A stretch of 64,000 nucleotides of DNA from Chlamydiales bacterium (GTDB lineage: Bacteria > Chlamydiota > Chlamydiia > Chlamydiales > Rhabdochlamydiaceae): NCBI GenBank assembly GCA_016185065.1, contig JACPOL010000008.1:496001-560000 (forward strand). Direction: 5' to 3'. Position 1 is the first letter of the stretch. Each line of letters opens with the position of its first letter. Below, piece after piece: positions 55,267-63,651 of this stretch. A program made the translations under genes and the position numbers. The notes under the pieces are model-generated. The model saw only the letters and a program-made list of their open reading frames with translations, ran no database searches and was not told where the DNA came from.

Positions 55267-56205
55267 ATGAAAAGATCTCACTCCTCCTTCTTGGTCGCCT
55301 TGATGCTTACATCCTCACTTGTTTGTGCGGATCTACAGGAGCATCTGAAGAAACCTCTGGGCAAAGAGGAGGGAGTCCATGAGATGCGCAATATCGACTT
55401 CATCTACATGATCAACATGGATCAGAGGCCAGAAAAGTGGAGGATGTCGCTGAACCAGCTAGTTCCATTCGGAATTGTCCCCTACCGTTTTTCTGCTGTG
55501 AACGGGTGGGAGCTGAGCCTTGATACGATTAACGATGTGGGCCTTAAGTTCTCTCCAGAAATGGAGGGAAACTTCATGGCTACGAGCTACCTTCCGATTG
55601 GCGACTACATGCCCGTCCACGATAACCTTTGCAAATATGGCCAGACCTACTTTTGCCACTGCATGGCAAGGGGAACAATTGGAATCGCTTTAAGTCACAT
55701 CTCGATTCTTCAGGACGCATACGATTCGGGATATGAGACGATCTGGGTGATGGAAGATGACATTGAAGTGAGACGCGACCCGCGGATTCTCTCCGATCTA
55801 ATCGATAGGCTTGATGCGCAGGTGGGAAAAGAGAACTGGGATGTGCTCTTTACAGACCGAGATCTGCGCGACGCGAATGGGAACTATGCCACGACCTGGT
55901 GGGCCGCAAGACGCCCAGACTACGCCCTCTTCTCGCAGAGCAATAACTATGCGCTAAAAGCGAGCGTAAGCTCCGACTTCTACAAGATCGGCGCACGCTA
56001 TGGGGCCCACTCGATGATCGTCCGCAGAAGCGGAATGAAAAAACTGCTTCAGTTCTTCCATGCCCATCAGATCTTTCTTCCCTACGACATGGACTACATC
56101 CTTCCACGTGGAATTAATCTCTATGCAGTTTGGGACGATGTCGTCTCCAACCTACCAAAAGCGCTTTCGGATAATGGTGGCCCCTTCTACTTAGATAAAA
56201 AATAG
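55267..56205 (+). CDS. Exported GT25-family glycosyltransferase, copy 3
   Basis: A 312-residue GT25 protein with a signal peptide (MKRSHSSFLVALMLTSSLVC, then ADLQEHL). Motifs: FIYMINMDQRPEKWRMS, FSAVNGWELSLDTIND, GTIGIALSHISILQDAYDSG, VMEDDIEVRRDP near residue 162 and GARYGAHSMIVRRSGMKK. It is more diverged from copies 1 and 2 than they are from each other, especially at GLKFSPEMEGNFMATSYLP. Three GT25 genes in 5 kb suggest successive transfers in one glycan. Confidence 0.92.
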   Translation: MKRSHSSFLVALMLTSSLVCADLQEHLKKPLGKEEGVHEMRNIDFIYMINMDQRPEKWRMSLNQLVPFGIVPYRFSAVNGWELSLDTINDVGLKFSPEMEGNFMATSYLPIGDYMPVHDNLCKYGQTYFCHCMARGTIGIALSHISILQDAYDSGYETIWVMEDDIEVRRDPRILSDLIDRLDAQVGKENWDVLFTDRDLRDANGNYATTWWAARRPDYALFSQSNNYALKASVSSDFYKIGARYGAHSMIVRRSGMKKLLQFFHAHQIFLPYDMDYILPRGINLYAVWDDVVSNLPKALSDNGGPFYLDKK

Positions 56206-56214
56206 GTAAATATT

Positions 56215-57000
56215 GTGAGAAAACTAGTTTCTGTATTTTTGCTGGTTTGTGGAGGAGTTTTTGCAGCTCCAGCAGAGATTAAAACAGCAGACGAGATCAC
56301 CTATGACCGTCTTGTGAAGATGGGTGATGATTCGGGATCTACAGATCACGTCCTTCATTTTAAAAAGCTCTTCAAAGAGCTAGATGTCCGCACCTTCTTG
56401 GAGTTTGGAGTAAGCTACGCTTCGAAGTACTTCCTCGACTCTTGCGACGACGTTATTACAGTGGAGTTTATCACCTACGGCTATGGTCCTGAGCGGATTA
56501 AAAACTTTCTTAAGCTCTATGAAAACTACGAGAACTGGATGCCGGTCATCTTCTTCACGGGCTACCAGGGAGACATGGGTTGGGCTCCCTACAAGCACAG
56601 AGGGACTGAGGGTGTTTATAAAGCGACCTCCTACCAGTCGGCCACACACCAGAGCTACGCGGTTTTTGATAGTTTTTACCAGACGGAGCTCAATCTTTTT
56701 ATTCTAAAATTAACACAGACAAATCCGATAGATGTCGCCTTCATCAATGAAGGGATTATCATCCGTGGAGATCTCGTTCAACTTCTGTTTGGGAAAGTCC
56801 CCGTGATCTTCGCACACGACACCTCATGTCGCGCTGCAGGAAATACAGAAGATGTCTATGGATACTCGCGCATTAGAGTGCCTGAAGATTATGAAGAGAT
56901 CTACTTCCCTCACGGCAGTGGAACTACCGCTTGGATCGTTAAGAAAGAGCCATTCAAAAACCTCATACTCTCTCTAAAAAAATATGCTAAAGGTCTTTAG
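56215..57000 (+). CDS. Exported 'EFGV' protein, copy 1 (unknown)
   Basis: A 261-residue protein. A signal peptide (MRKLVSVFLLVCGGVFAAPA) precedes a domain I cannot assign. It contains VRTFLEFGVSYASKYFLDSC and DVITVEFITYGYGPERIKNF, reminiscent of a Rossmann-type motif I and II, then WAPYKHRGTEGVYKATSYQS, and IIIRGDLVQLLFGKVPVIFA with HDTSCRA. It could be a diverged methyltransferase, but this is not established. The start is GTG at 56215 with AGG 9 nt upstream. It overlaps its paralogue by 17 nt. Confidence 0.82.
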   Translation: MRKLVSVFLLVCGGVFAAPAEIKTADEITYDRLVKMGDDSGSTDHVLHFKKLFKELDVRTFLEFGVSYASKYFLDSCDDVITVEFITYGYGPERIKNFLKLYENYENWMPVIFFTGYQGDMGWAPYKHRGTEGVYKATSYQSATHQSYAVFDSFYQTELNLFILKLTQTNPIDVAFINEGIIIRGDLVQLLFGKVPVIFAHDTSCRAAGNTEDVYGYSRIRVPEDYEEIYFPHGSGTTAWIVKKEPFKNLILSLKKYAKGL

Positions 57001-57784
57001 AAAATTTTCTCTTTTCTCTCTTCTCATTGGAAGCAGCGCGCTATCTGCTGGAGAGCCAACTGAAATCGATCCCGCCTGGCTTGCTAAGATTGGGGATAGA
57101 GCAGAGTACATCGACTACACGCACCACTTTCAGAGGCTCTTTAAAAAATTGAAGGTGAGAACCTTCCTTGAATTCGGGGTCGGTTTTGCGACGAAGAGTT
57201 TTCTAGACTCTTGCAATAAGGTGATCTCAGTTGAATTCATCACTAACGGCTACGGCCCAGAAGGAATGAAAAACTTTCTGGAACACTACAAGGGCTACTC
57301 TAACTGGATTCCTCTCGCCTTTTTTACCGGTTATATCGGAGATACCAGCTGGGCGCCCTACAAGCATCAGGGCTCGGAGAGCGTCTACAAGGCGAACTCT
57401 TATCAAGCCGCTACTCATAAAAATTATGCGCCCATCGACGACTTCTATTTAGTCGAGCTGAATGCCTTTATTCTCAACCTGATGCGCTCTAATCATATCG
57501 ATGCGGCTTTTGTAGATAGCGGCAGCTATATTAGAGGAGATCTTGTTCAGCTACTGCTTGGGAAAGTCCCCGTTGTCTTGGCGTGCAATACGCACTGCAG
57601 ACTAACAGGCGAAAAGGATGACATCTACGGGTATGGCCGGATTCAGACCCCTGACAACTATGAAGAGATCTACATCCCAAAAGGAGCCGGCACAACCGCT
57701 TGGGTAAGCCGCAGTCCAGAGTATAAAGAGATCGCTCAAGACTTAAAAAAATATGCACTCGAATGTACCAGAAATCGAAAATGA
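56984..57784 (+). CDS. Exported 'EFGV' protein, copy 2 (unknown)
   Basis: A 266-residue paralogue of copy 1: FLEFGVGFATKSFLDSC, VISVEFITNGYGPEGMKNFL, SWAPYKHQGSESVYKANSYQ, YIRGDLVQLLLGKVPVVLAC and IYIPKGAGTTAW. Signal peptide VFRKFSLFSLLIGSSALSAG. The start lies inside the end of copy 1. Invariant positions between the copies include EFG, DSC, WAPYKH, IRGDLVQLL and GTTAW, which would be first candidates for an active site. Confidence 0.82.
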   Translation: MLKVFRKFSLFSLLIGSSALSAGEPTEIDPAWLAKIGDRAEYIDYTHHFQRLFKKLKVRTFLEFGVGFATKSFLDSCNKVISVEFITNGYGPEGMKNFLEHYKGYSNWIPLAFFTGYIGDTSWAPYKHQGSESVYKANSYQAATHKNYAPIDDFYLVELNAFILNLMRSNHIDAAFVDSGSYIRGDLVQLLLGKVPVVLACNTHCRLTGEKDDIYGYGRIQTPDNYEEIYIPKGAGTTAWVSRSPEYKEIAQDLKKYALECTRNRK

Positions 57785-57787
57785 CCT

Positions 57788-59947
57788 ATGTCTAAAAAAA
57801 TTTCCTATCTGCTGCTTATCTTCTCTCTTGTTTTTCAACCTCACCTTAGATCCGACATCCCCTCTCAACCTGAAAAAAAGATCTGCCTGACGATGGTCGT
57901 AAAAGATGATGAGGCGGTGATTGAGCACTGTTTAAATAGCGTCAAAGATATCGTCGACTGCATTTCGATCTGCGATCTAGGATCCACCGATGAGACTCTT
58001 AGGATCGTCGAGGACTTTCTGCTTGAAACGGGTATTCCAGGCACGATTCACAAAGGAAAGCAGCGCAACATAGCACATGACAAGACTCTCTCGATAAAAG
58101 CTGCGCAGAAGGTGGTTAAGACTCTTGGTTTTCCGTTAGGGAGCACCTACCTTTTGGATCTCAATGCAGACATGAAGCTGAATCTAGGATCCGGCTTTAA
58201 AAAAGAGGCTCTAAAAGAAGACGCATATCTCCTACTTGAAAAGTCTTCTACTCTCTCGGTTTGCAGTTTTAATGCCCATCTCTTGCGCGCTTCGCTTGTT
58301 TGGGAGAGTATCGGCGCTGTGCACGGATATTGGGATCATAAGGGAAGCTATAAGAGTGAAAAATTACATACTCTATCGATAGAAGACCATGGCTCGCCTG
58401 CTTACAAAGCAGAAAGGCTCCAGCGTGAGCTGGCCCTCCTCGTTCGAGGCATACAGGATGAACCCGACAACCTCCACTACCAGTTCTATCTCGCACAAAC
58501 ACACAAAGCCTTGAAACATTACGAAGACGCAATAGGCTGGTATAAAATGCGCTTGAACGGGTCTGAAATGTTCGACGAGGCCTGGTGTTCAAGGTATATG
58601 ATCGGCGAGTGCTATCAGGAGATGGGACAGTGGGAGCCCGCCCTCTTCTGGTACCTAGATGCATTTAGGTACAACCCCGGGCGTGCCGACTCTCTGCTTA
58701 AAGTAGCAAATTACTATCGCCATAAGGGTCAGAACGATCTGGCCTATCTCTTCGCAAAGCATGGAGCTCGCATTCCAAGACACGATTTCCAACTCTCTGG
58801 CTGGCCCCCCTTCTCAGACTACCAGCTAGCTGAGGAGATCTCGATCGCAGCCTACTATACGCGATTTAAAGAAGAGGGCGGCGATGCAGCAAACGATCTC
58901 ATACTAAAGAAAAATGCACCATGGCAGAGCAAAGACCAGGCCTATAGGAACCTCCTCTTCTATATTCAGAACATTCCCCATGCGCGCTTCCAACCTATTG
59001 TTATCGAAAGACCTCTTATTCAGAAGGGATCTGATGAGCGCTACTATCCCATGAACCCCTCTATTCGAAAGACAGAAGCGGGATATGAGGTTATCTGCAG
59101 AACAGTGAACTACACTCAAGTGGGAGCAAAAGAGTTCAATACGATCGATGAGACCGGCATCTTTAAAACGAGAAACTTTCTTGCGCGCTACGATAGAGAT
59201 CTAAAGCTCCTCTCGCAGGATGAGATTATCGAGAATCTACCTCGTGAACGCATACACAGTTTCAATATCGAAGGAATGGATGACTGCCGCATCTTTGGAT
59301 ATAACCAGGCCTCCTGGTTTACCTGCACAACTTCGGATACAAATCCTGCTGGAAACTTTCAAATCTCTCTCTGCAAGTTAGCTGATCGTGCTGAGAAAGG
59401 TGTCATTCAAGTCGAAAAGCTTCTTCCTCTAAAGGGACCCGACCCTTACAGATGTGAAAAGAACTGGCTCCCCTTCATCAAGAATGGCGAACTGCTGCTC
59501 ATCTACTCCTATGACCCCTTCATCATCTACAAGCCCGATTTGGAGAGTGGAGAGTGCAAAACTGTTGTGAGTGAAGAGTACGCCAGTGATTTTGGCCGTT
59601 TCAGAGGATCTGCGGCACCGATAGAATTCGACGATGGATACCTAATGCTCACGCATGAAGTTATCCTGACGGCCGACTACCACCGCTGCTATCTGCACCG
59701 CTTCCTCTATCTCGACAAAAACTTGAAAGTTAAAAAGCTCTCGAAGCTCTTTACATTCTTGCATAATGGCGTCGAGTTCTGCTGCAGCATGTCGTTAAAT
59801 CACACCGCAACAGAACTTCTCTTAGCCGTGGGAATCGAAGACCGCGAAGCCTATCTCTGCTCCCTTAATCTGGAAAGTATCAGATCGATGCTCTATCCGA
59901 TAGCAGAGGGTGGCGGAGCCACTTTTTTTAAACACACTCAGAATTAA
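57788..59947 (+). CDS. Exported GT2-TPR-beta-propeller fusion
   Basis: A 719-residue multidomain protein with a signal peptide (MSKKISYLLLIFSLVFQPHL). Residues ~30-215 are a GT2-like domain (ICLTMVVKDDEAVIEHCLNS, CDLGSTDETLRIV, LLDLNADMKL). Residues ~220-335 are TPR-like (NLHYQFYLAQTHKALKHYED, WEPALFWYLDAFRYNP). Residues ~395-715 resemble a five-bladed propeller of the GH130 kind (MNPSIRKTEAGYEVICRTVN, DCRIFGY, RGSAAPIEFDDGYLMLTHEV, FCCSMSL). GH130 enzymes phosphorolyse or hydrolyse mannosides. A transferase joined to a glycosidase-like fold in one exported chain is unusual. It is 3 bp after the preceding gene. Confidence 0.85.
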   Translation: MSKKISYLLLIFSLVFQPHLRSDIPSQPEKKICLTMVVKDDEAVIEHCLNSVKDIVDCISICDLGSTDETLRIVEDFLLETGIPGTIHKGKQRNIAHDKTLSIKAAQKVVKTLGFPLGSTYLLDLNADMKLNLGSGFKKEALKEDAYLLLEKSSTLSVCSFNAHLLRASLVWESIGAVHGYWDHKGSYKSEKLHTLSIEDHGSPAYKAERLQRELALLVRGIQDEPDNLHYQFYLAQTHKALKHYEDAIGWYKMRLNGSEMFDEAWCSRYMIGECYQEMGQWEPALFWYLDAFRYNPGRADSLLKVANYYRHKGQNDLAYLFAKHGARIPRHDFQLSGWPPFSDYQLAEEISIAAYYTRFKEEGGDAANDLILKKNAPWQSKDQAYRNLLFYIQNIPHARFQPIVIERPLIQKGSDERYYPMNPSIRKTEAGYEVICRTVNYTQVGAKEFNTIDETGIFKTRNFLARYDRDLKLLSQDEIIENLPRERIHSFNIEGMDDCRIFGYNQASWFTCTTSDTNPAGNFQISLCKLADRAEKGVIQVEKLLPLKGPDPYRCEKNWLPFIKNGELLLIYSYDPFIIYKPDLESGECKTVVSEEYASDFGRFRGSAAPIEFDDGYLMLTHEVILTADYHRCYLHRFLYLDKNLKVKKLSKLFTFLHNGVEFCCSMSLNHTATELLLAVGIEDREAYLCSLNLESIRSMLYPIAEGGGATFFKHTQN

Positions 59948-59955
59948 TTAAATTT

Positions 59956-60495
59956 ATGAATTTCACTCTTCTCTTAACAGTTTTCTCGCTCTTCTGCTCT
60001 GCCGCGCATGCACTCCTTCCTCTAGAGCACATCTCAGAAAAACAGAAGATCGTTGTAGCGACAAAAAAGATCGAACTAGAAAACTACCCAAATGCCTTTA
60101 ACCCCTCAATTTTTGAAGTGGAAGATGGGTATCTGATGAGCTTCAGGCACTGCCCAGACCTCGAATCGAGGCCCTGGCTCGCCTATATTGGAGTCGTCCT
60201 TCTAGACCGCTCTTTTGAACCCATCTCCCGTCCTGAGATCCTCACTACACGCCCCTTGTACAGCAAGACCATCTCTCAGTCTGAAGATGCACGGATCTTC
60301 TCCTACAGAAACAGGATCTTTCTCGTATTCAACGACGGCACAGAAAAAGTAAATCCAACCTATGGCGACCGGCGCGACATGTATATCGCCGAGCTAAAGT
60401 ATGAAAAAAGCAGACTCTCTCTCTCTTCCTCTCAAACTCATCCACACAGAAAAATACAATCAGCAATTTTGGCAAAAAAATTGGACCCCTTTTGA
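59956..60495 (+). pseudogene. Exported GH130-like propeller, N-terminal piece of a frameshifted gene
   Basis: This frame encodes a signal peptide (MNFTLLLTVFSLFCSAAHAL) and the first blades of a propeller like that at the end of the previous protein: FNPSIFEVEDGYLMSFRHC, SEDARIFSYRNRIFLVFND, DMYIAELKYEK. It then runs out of register at a run of six A residues (60404-60409) and reads nonsense (SRLSLSSSQTHPHRK) to a stop at 60495. Removing one A joins it exactly to the frame starting at 60401. Either a real mutation, a phase-variable site or a sequencing error. Confidence 0.8.
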
Positions 60496-60985
60496 GTGGA
60501 ATAAGACCCTGCTTTTCAGCTATATGATCAATCCCCATGAGATCATCTACCCAAATCTAAAAAGTGGAGAGTGCTACCGCATATACGAGACCGAAGCTCC
60601 AATCACTTGGGAGTTTGGGACCCTCCGAGGAAGCACCCCAGCCATGTTAGTGGATGGTGAGTATCTCGCCTTCTTCCACTCCGGCATCCTTGCCCACTCA
60701 GACGTCTCATGGGGCGAAGAGTGCTGGCACTACTTCATGGGGGCATACACCTTTTCAGCGTCTCCTCCCTTTGGACTCACCCAGATCACAACGCTTCCGA
60801 TTGTCGGCAAGGATTTCTACACAAAATCCAACCATTTAAAAAGGGTGATCTTTCCAGGAGGATTTGTCACATCAGGCTCCCACATCCACGTGGCCTACGG
60901 CAAAGACGATTGCGAGATGTGGATCGCAACACTCGACAAAGAAGCCCTAAAAAAAGCTCTCGTACCTCTAAAGCTAGGGAAATAA
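60401..60985 (+). pseudogene. GH130-like propeller, C-terminal piece of the frameshifted gene
   Basis: This frame continues the protein begun at 59956, reading ADSLSLPLKLIHTEKYNQQF and QKNWTPFEWN, which aligns with EKNWLPFIKN of the 57788 protein; SGECYRIYETEAP aligns with SGECKTVVSEEYA, and LRGSTPAMLVDGEYLAFFHS with the propeller motif of the fusion protein. The ATG at 60401 overlaps the homopolymer and is probably not a true start. The 3' end overlaps the convergent DUF1796 gene by 12 nt. Together the two frames would give a 343-residue exported glycosidase-like protein. Confidence 0.8.
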
Positions 60986-61705
60986 GTTGGGAGAGAGAAG
61001 TTCGGTTAAAATTCGCTCGTAACTTTTTCGCTTATGATACGAAGAAATTCTGTACTCGATAACCCTGTCGATTCCTGATATTGGAGCAGCAAGCGATCTA
61101 TCATAATTCACCACAACAAGAACAAAGTTGAGATTGGGAAAATATCGAGCTAATGCATCTCTTAAAGCCTCAGCCTCTTTCGCATCGATTTTACCCATTC
61201 TTTCATCTCCATAATCATGAAAAGGAAAGCGGTGGTAATCAAAGGCGGACCGCATAAAAATCACTTTTCCAGGATAATTTTTTAGTGCTCTGAACCTAGC
61301 AATTCTTCGCTGGTACTTGTCATAAATCTCATTCGAGATCTTCCCGCTTCCTGGATCGAAAAACTGGCCGTCATGTTTAAACTCGATCGTATAACGAGTA
61401 TTGATAACTTCAGATTTTTTTAAACATAGATAGTTGGGAGATAAGTAGTGCTCAAAATCTTCATCGAGGAGCTCGACAACTCTGTCGATAATAAAGGAAA
61501 AGTTCCAGTCAAAGGGAAAAGCTGCGCTTCGCAAATTTGCGGCTCTAAGCTGCAGTGCAATCATGCAATCGCAACCTAATGTGACGACAATAGGATCTGC
61601 ACTATGTAAAAGATCACCCTCCTCATTATAAATATCGGCGTATGAAGTTGCGCTCCCAAACACGAGCGTCATTACACCAACGATCCAGCAGATCAAAAAT
61701 CGCAT
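60974..61705 (-). CDS. Exported DUF1796 protein, copy 3
   Basis: A 243-residue paralogue of the two genes at 48625-50063. Signal peptide MRFLICWIVGVMTLVFGSAT (then SYADIY); motifs PIVVTLGCDCMIALQLRAAN (conserved Cys), AAFPFDWNFSFIIDRVVEL, LLDEDFEHYLS, RRIARFRALKNYPGKVIFMR and NFVLVVVNYDRS. It begins one base after the stop of the GT10 gene on the same strand and so belongs to a three-gene set with the GT10 and methyltransferase genes. Confidence 0.82.
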   Translation of the reverse strand: MRFLICWIVGVMTLVFGSATSYADIYNEEGDLLHSADPIVVTLGCDCMIALQLRAANLRSAAFPFDWNFSFIIDRVVELLDEDFEHYLSPNYLCLKKSEVINTRYTIEFKHDGQFFDPGSGKISNEIYDKYQRRIARFRALKNYPGKVIFMRSAFDYHRFPFHDYGDERMGKIDAKEAEALRDALARYFPNLNFVLVVVNYDRSLAAPISGIDRVIEYRISSYHKRKSYERILTELLSPNLFP

Positions 61706-61706
61706 A

Positions 61707-62642
61707 CTACCGACCAGTTGCTAGCGCAGCTTTTTTAATGGTTTCACTGAAGTGTTCAGAGGAGAAGAGATGCGCCTTCTCGCTCGCAAGGTACTTTCGA
61801 ATGTTGCTCAGATAACGCTCATAGACCTCTTCTGGCATCGTTTTGATAAAGCTGTAGAGCTCCTCGTTGTCCCGGAAGTCGCGGTAGTCGATAAGGCACT
61901 CTTTAGGGATATATTTTTCTACGTTCGGTGCCCCTAAGTAGATCGGAATACATCCTGCTGCGAAGCAAGCAAAAATTTTCTCTGTGATGTAGCCGTTGAT
62001 AAATGAGTTCTCAAAGCATACGCAGAAGCGAAACTGCTTCATTACTTCAAACTTCGTCTGGCTAAGAGGATGACCTGGAATGCCTCCACGATATCTATCG
62101 CTAAGAGTGATCGGATTTAGCCCATAAAATTCAAACTCATCTTCGGGTTTGGTCTCGAAAAATCTGACCATATCAACGCGCTCCTTCGTGCTGCTATGAG
62201 CGACCATCACACAGAGTCTCTTCTGATCGAAGGTTGGAAGATCGGAGCACATGGGAGTTAAGACAGGGTAGAAGAATTTGAAGTATTTCACTCCATCCAC
62301 AAGATTATCATTGTAGGTATAAACCCGCGAAAAGAAGTTGCAATAGGTTGGAGAGACACCCCCGGGTTCCCAAATAAAAAGAACCAACTTCTTTTTTGGC
62401 AGACTTGCTACTTCGGAAACAGACCAGAAATTATTCATAAGAAAAATTTTCTTCACGTCTGGCGAGTAGGTCGAATAGATATATCTGCTAAACGGCATGT
62501 AGCAAGAGAGCGTATCAAACCCCGTCGTCTCAGCAATTTGAGACCCAGGACAGAGCTCATCTAGTGTAAAATTTGCAAGAATGTCTATTTTATCTGCATT
62601 AATCGTGGAAGAGAAGAGCAGAAAGCATAACAAAACCCTCAT
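61707..62642 (-). CDS. Exported GT10-family (alpha-1,3/4-fucosyltransferase-like) enzyme
   Basis: A 311-residue protein with a signal peptide (MRVLLCFLLFSSTINADKID). The C-terminal half carries the GT10 donor-binding signature: FCVCFENSFINGYITEKIF near residue 207, AGCIPIYLGAPNVEKYIPKE and CLIDYRDFRDNEELYSFI. GT10 enzymes transfer L-fucose from GDP-fucose to N-acetylglucosamine-containing acceptors, and bacterial ones (Helicobacter) make Lewis antigens but are cytosolic. Its start overlaps the stop of the upstream methyltransferase (ATGA). Whether GDP-fucose would be reached outside the cell is open. Confidence 0.92.
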   Translation of the reverse strand: MRVLLCFLLFSSTINADKIDILANFTLDELCPGSQIAETTGFDTLSCYMPFSRYIYSTYSPDVKKIFLMNNFWSVSEVASLPKKKLVLFIWEPGGVSPTYCNFFSRVYTYNDNLVDGVKYFKFFYPVLTPMCSDLPTFDQKRLCVMVAHSSTKERVDMVRFFETKPEDEFEFYGLNPITLSDRYRGGIPGHPLSQTKFEVMKQFRFCVCFENSFINGYITEKIFACFAAGCIPIYLGAPNVEKYIPKECLIDYRDFRDNEELYSFIKTMPEEVYERYLSNIRKYLASEKAHLFSSEHFSETIKKAALATGR

Positions 62643-63475
62643 CGCGTCTTATCCCAGATGATAACGAGATTGTCGACATCGGTAAGCACAGGTTCGCTGT
62701 AGATTCTTGCCTGGACGCCATTCTTTCTTAACAGATTGATAAACTCTGCGGGAGAGAGGGAGTCGAGCCTATAGACTCTTTCTGCGATCTGGTTATAGAT
62801 GAGATATCCACGATCTGCCTTTTTGATCACTCGTTCAAAATAGTCGAGCTGAGTTTGGCGATCGCACTCGGAAAAGGCGTAGTTGCTGATGAAAAGATCG
62901 ATCTTCTCCTCATTGATATTGGCCTGGATTGGCATACAGATCACATGAGAAACTGAGAGGGAGCGCATCATCTTTTCAACGAGGGGTGTAACCTCGGGAA
63001 GGTCATAGATGTAATAGCTCGAGAACTTTTGGAGCTGAGAGAGGATGAAGCACTGCCCGCCGAAGCCTCCTCCAATCTCCACTGCTGTTGCATTCTCGGG
63101 CAGAGAGAAGAACTTTTGCATCTGGTCTGCAATCGCAATGTAGCGCAGAGTTGTCCCAGAAAAACTCCCAATTCCTGGATAGAAGTTAACTGCAGGATTT
63201 CCGAACTCTTCTAATCTTTGAAATGCCGGCATCTTTTCCAGAACTTCTTTCGAACCATTCTGAAGAAGATGTGTCGCAAAATCTCCTCCTGCACCTACTT
63301 CTAAAACGTGCGCATAATCTGAAAGAGAGCGAAAGTTTTGAAAGACGTAGCCATCTTGAACAGCTTTAAGACAGGTCTCCCGATAGATTCTATCTGCACC
63401 TGTGATGCTCTCTCCTGCTGAGAGAAGTGTAAAAAAAGAGCTGAGTACTAGCGCTGCGAGTGATCGATTGAACAT
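62639..63475 (-). CDS. Exported putative sugar O-methyltransferase
   Basis: A 278-residue protein with a signal peptide (MFNRSLAALVLSSFFTLLSA). The domain corresponds to the 'putative sugar O-methyltransferase' family: FGNPAVNFYPGIGSFSGTTLR, ATAVEIGGGFGGQCFILSQL (motif I, near residue 134), SSYYIYDLPEVTPLVEKMM, IDLFISNYAFSECDRQTQLD and GYLIYNQIAE. First gene of the minus-strand set with GT10 and DUF1796. Its start lies 15 nt from the 117-nt repeat copy B. Confidence 0.87.
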   Translation of the reverse strand: MFNRSLAALVLSSFFTLLSAGESITGADRIYRETCLKAVQDGYVFQNFRSLSDYAHVLEVGAGGDFATHLLQNGSKEVLEKMPAFQRLEEFGNPAVNFYPGIGSFSGTTLRYIAIADQMQKFFSLPENATAVEIGGGFGGQCFILSQLQKFSSYYIYDLPEVTPLVEKMMRSLSVSHVICMPIQANINEEKIDLFISNYAFSECDRQTQLDYFERVIKKADRGYLIYNQIAERVYRLDSLSPAEFINLLRKNGVQARIYSEPVLTDVDNLVIIWDKTR

Positions 63476-63489
63476 GTTATTTTTACCTC

Positions 63490-63606
63490 TTGAACGGCCC
63501 CTCGCCGCAATCCCGGCTCCTTCAGGGCCGGGTCTAGGCGGGATTCATTTTCTCTTTTATCCTTAGCCGAAGAGAATCTCCTTTCTTTAGGAAGGAGTTC
63601 TTTAAT
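63490..63606. repeat. 117-nt structured direct repeat, copy B
   Basis: Same orientation as copy A (40337-40453) and about 95% identical. Main hairpin CCCGGCTC-cttca-GGGCCGGG; relative to copy A one T-A pair has become C-G and the loop has gained one base. The CTCCTT/AAGGAG hairpin has a T-to-C change in its loop. It lies in the divergent intergenic region between the methyltransferase gene and the GT92 gene that runs off the window. Confidence 0.85.
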
Positions 63607-63651
63607 ACGGAACAAATTGACAAAAAAAAATTTCTTCGTCAATTTTTATCC

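Noticed and set aside
60401..60412. Programmed -1 frameshift at an A AAA AAG-like heptamer
   Set aside because: The switch needed to join the two propeller frames is +1 (skip one A), not -1, and the frame of the A run does not fit the slippery heptamer. Mutation or error is simpler.
63448..63642. Small reading frame across repeat copy B
   Set aside because: The frame is interrupted in copy A of the same repeat, so it is not conserved as protein; conservation is at the RNA-structure level.
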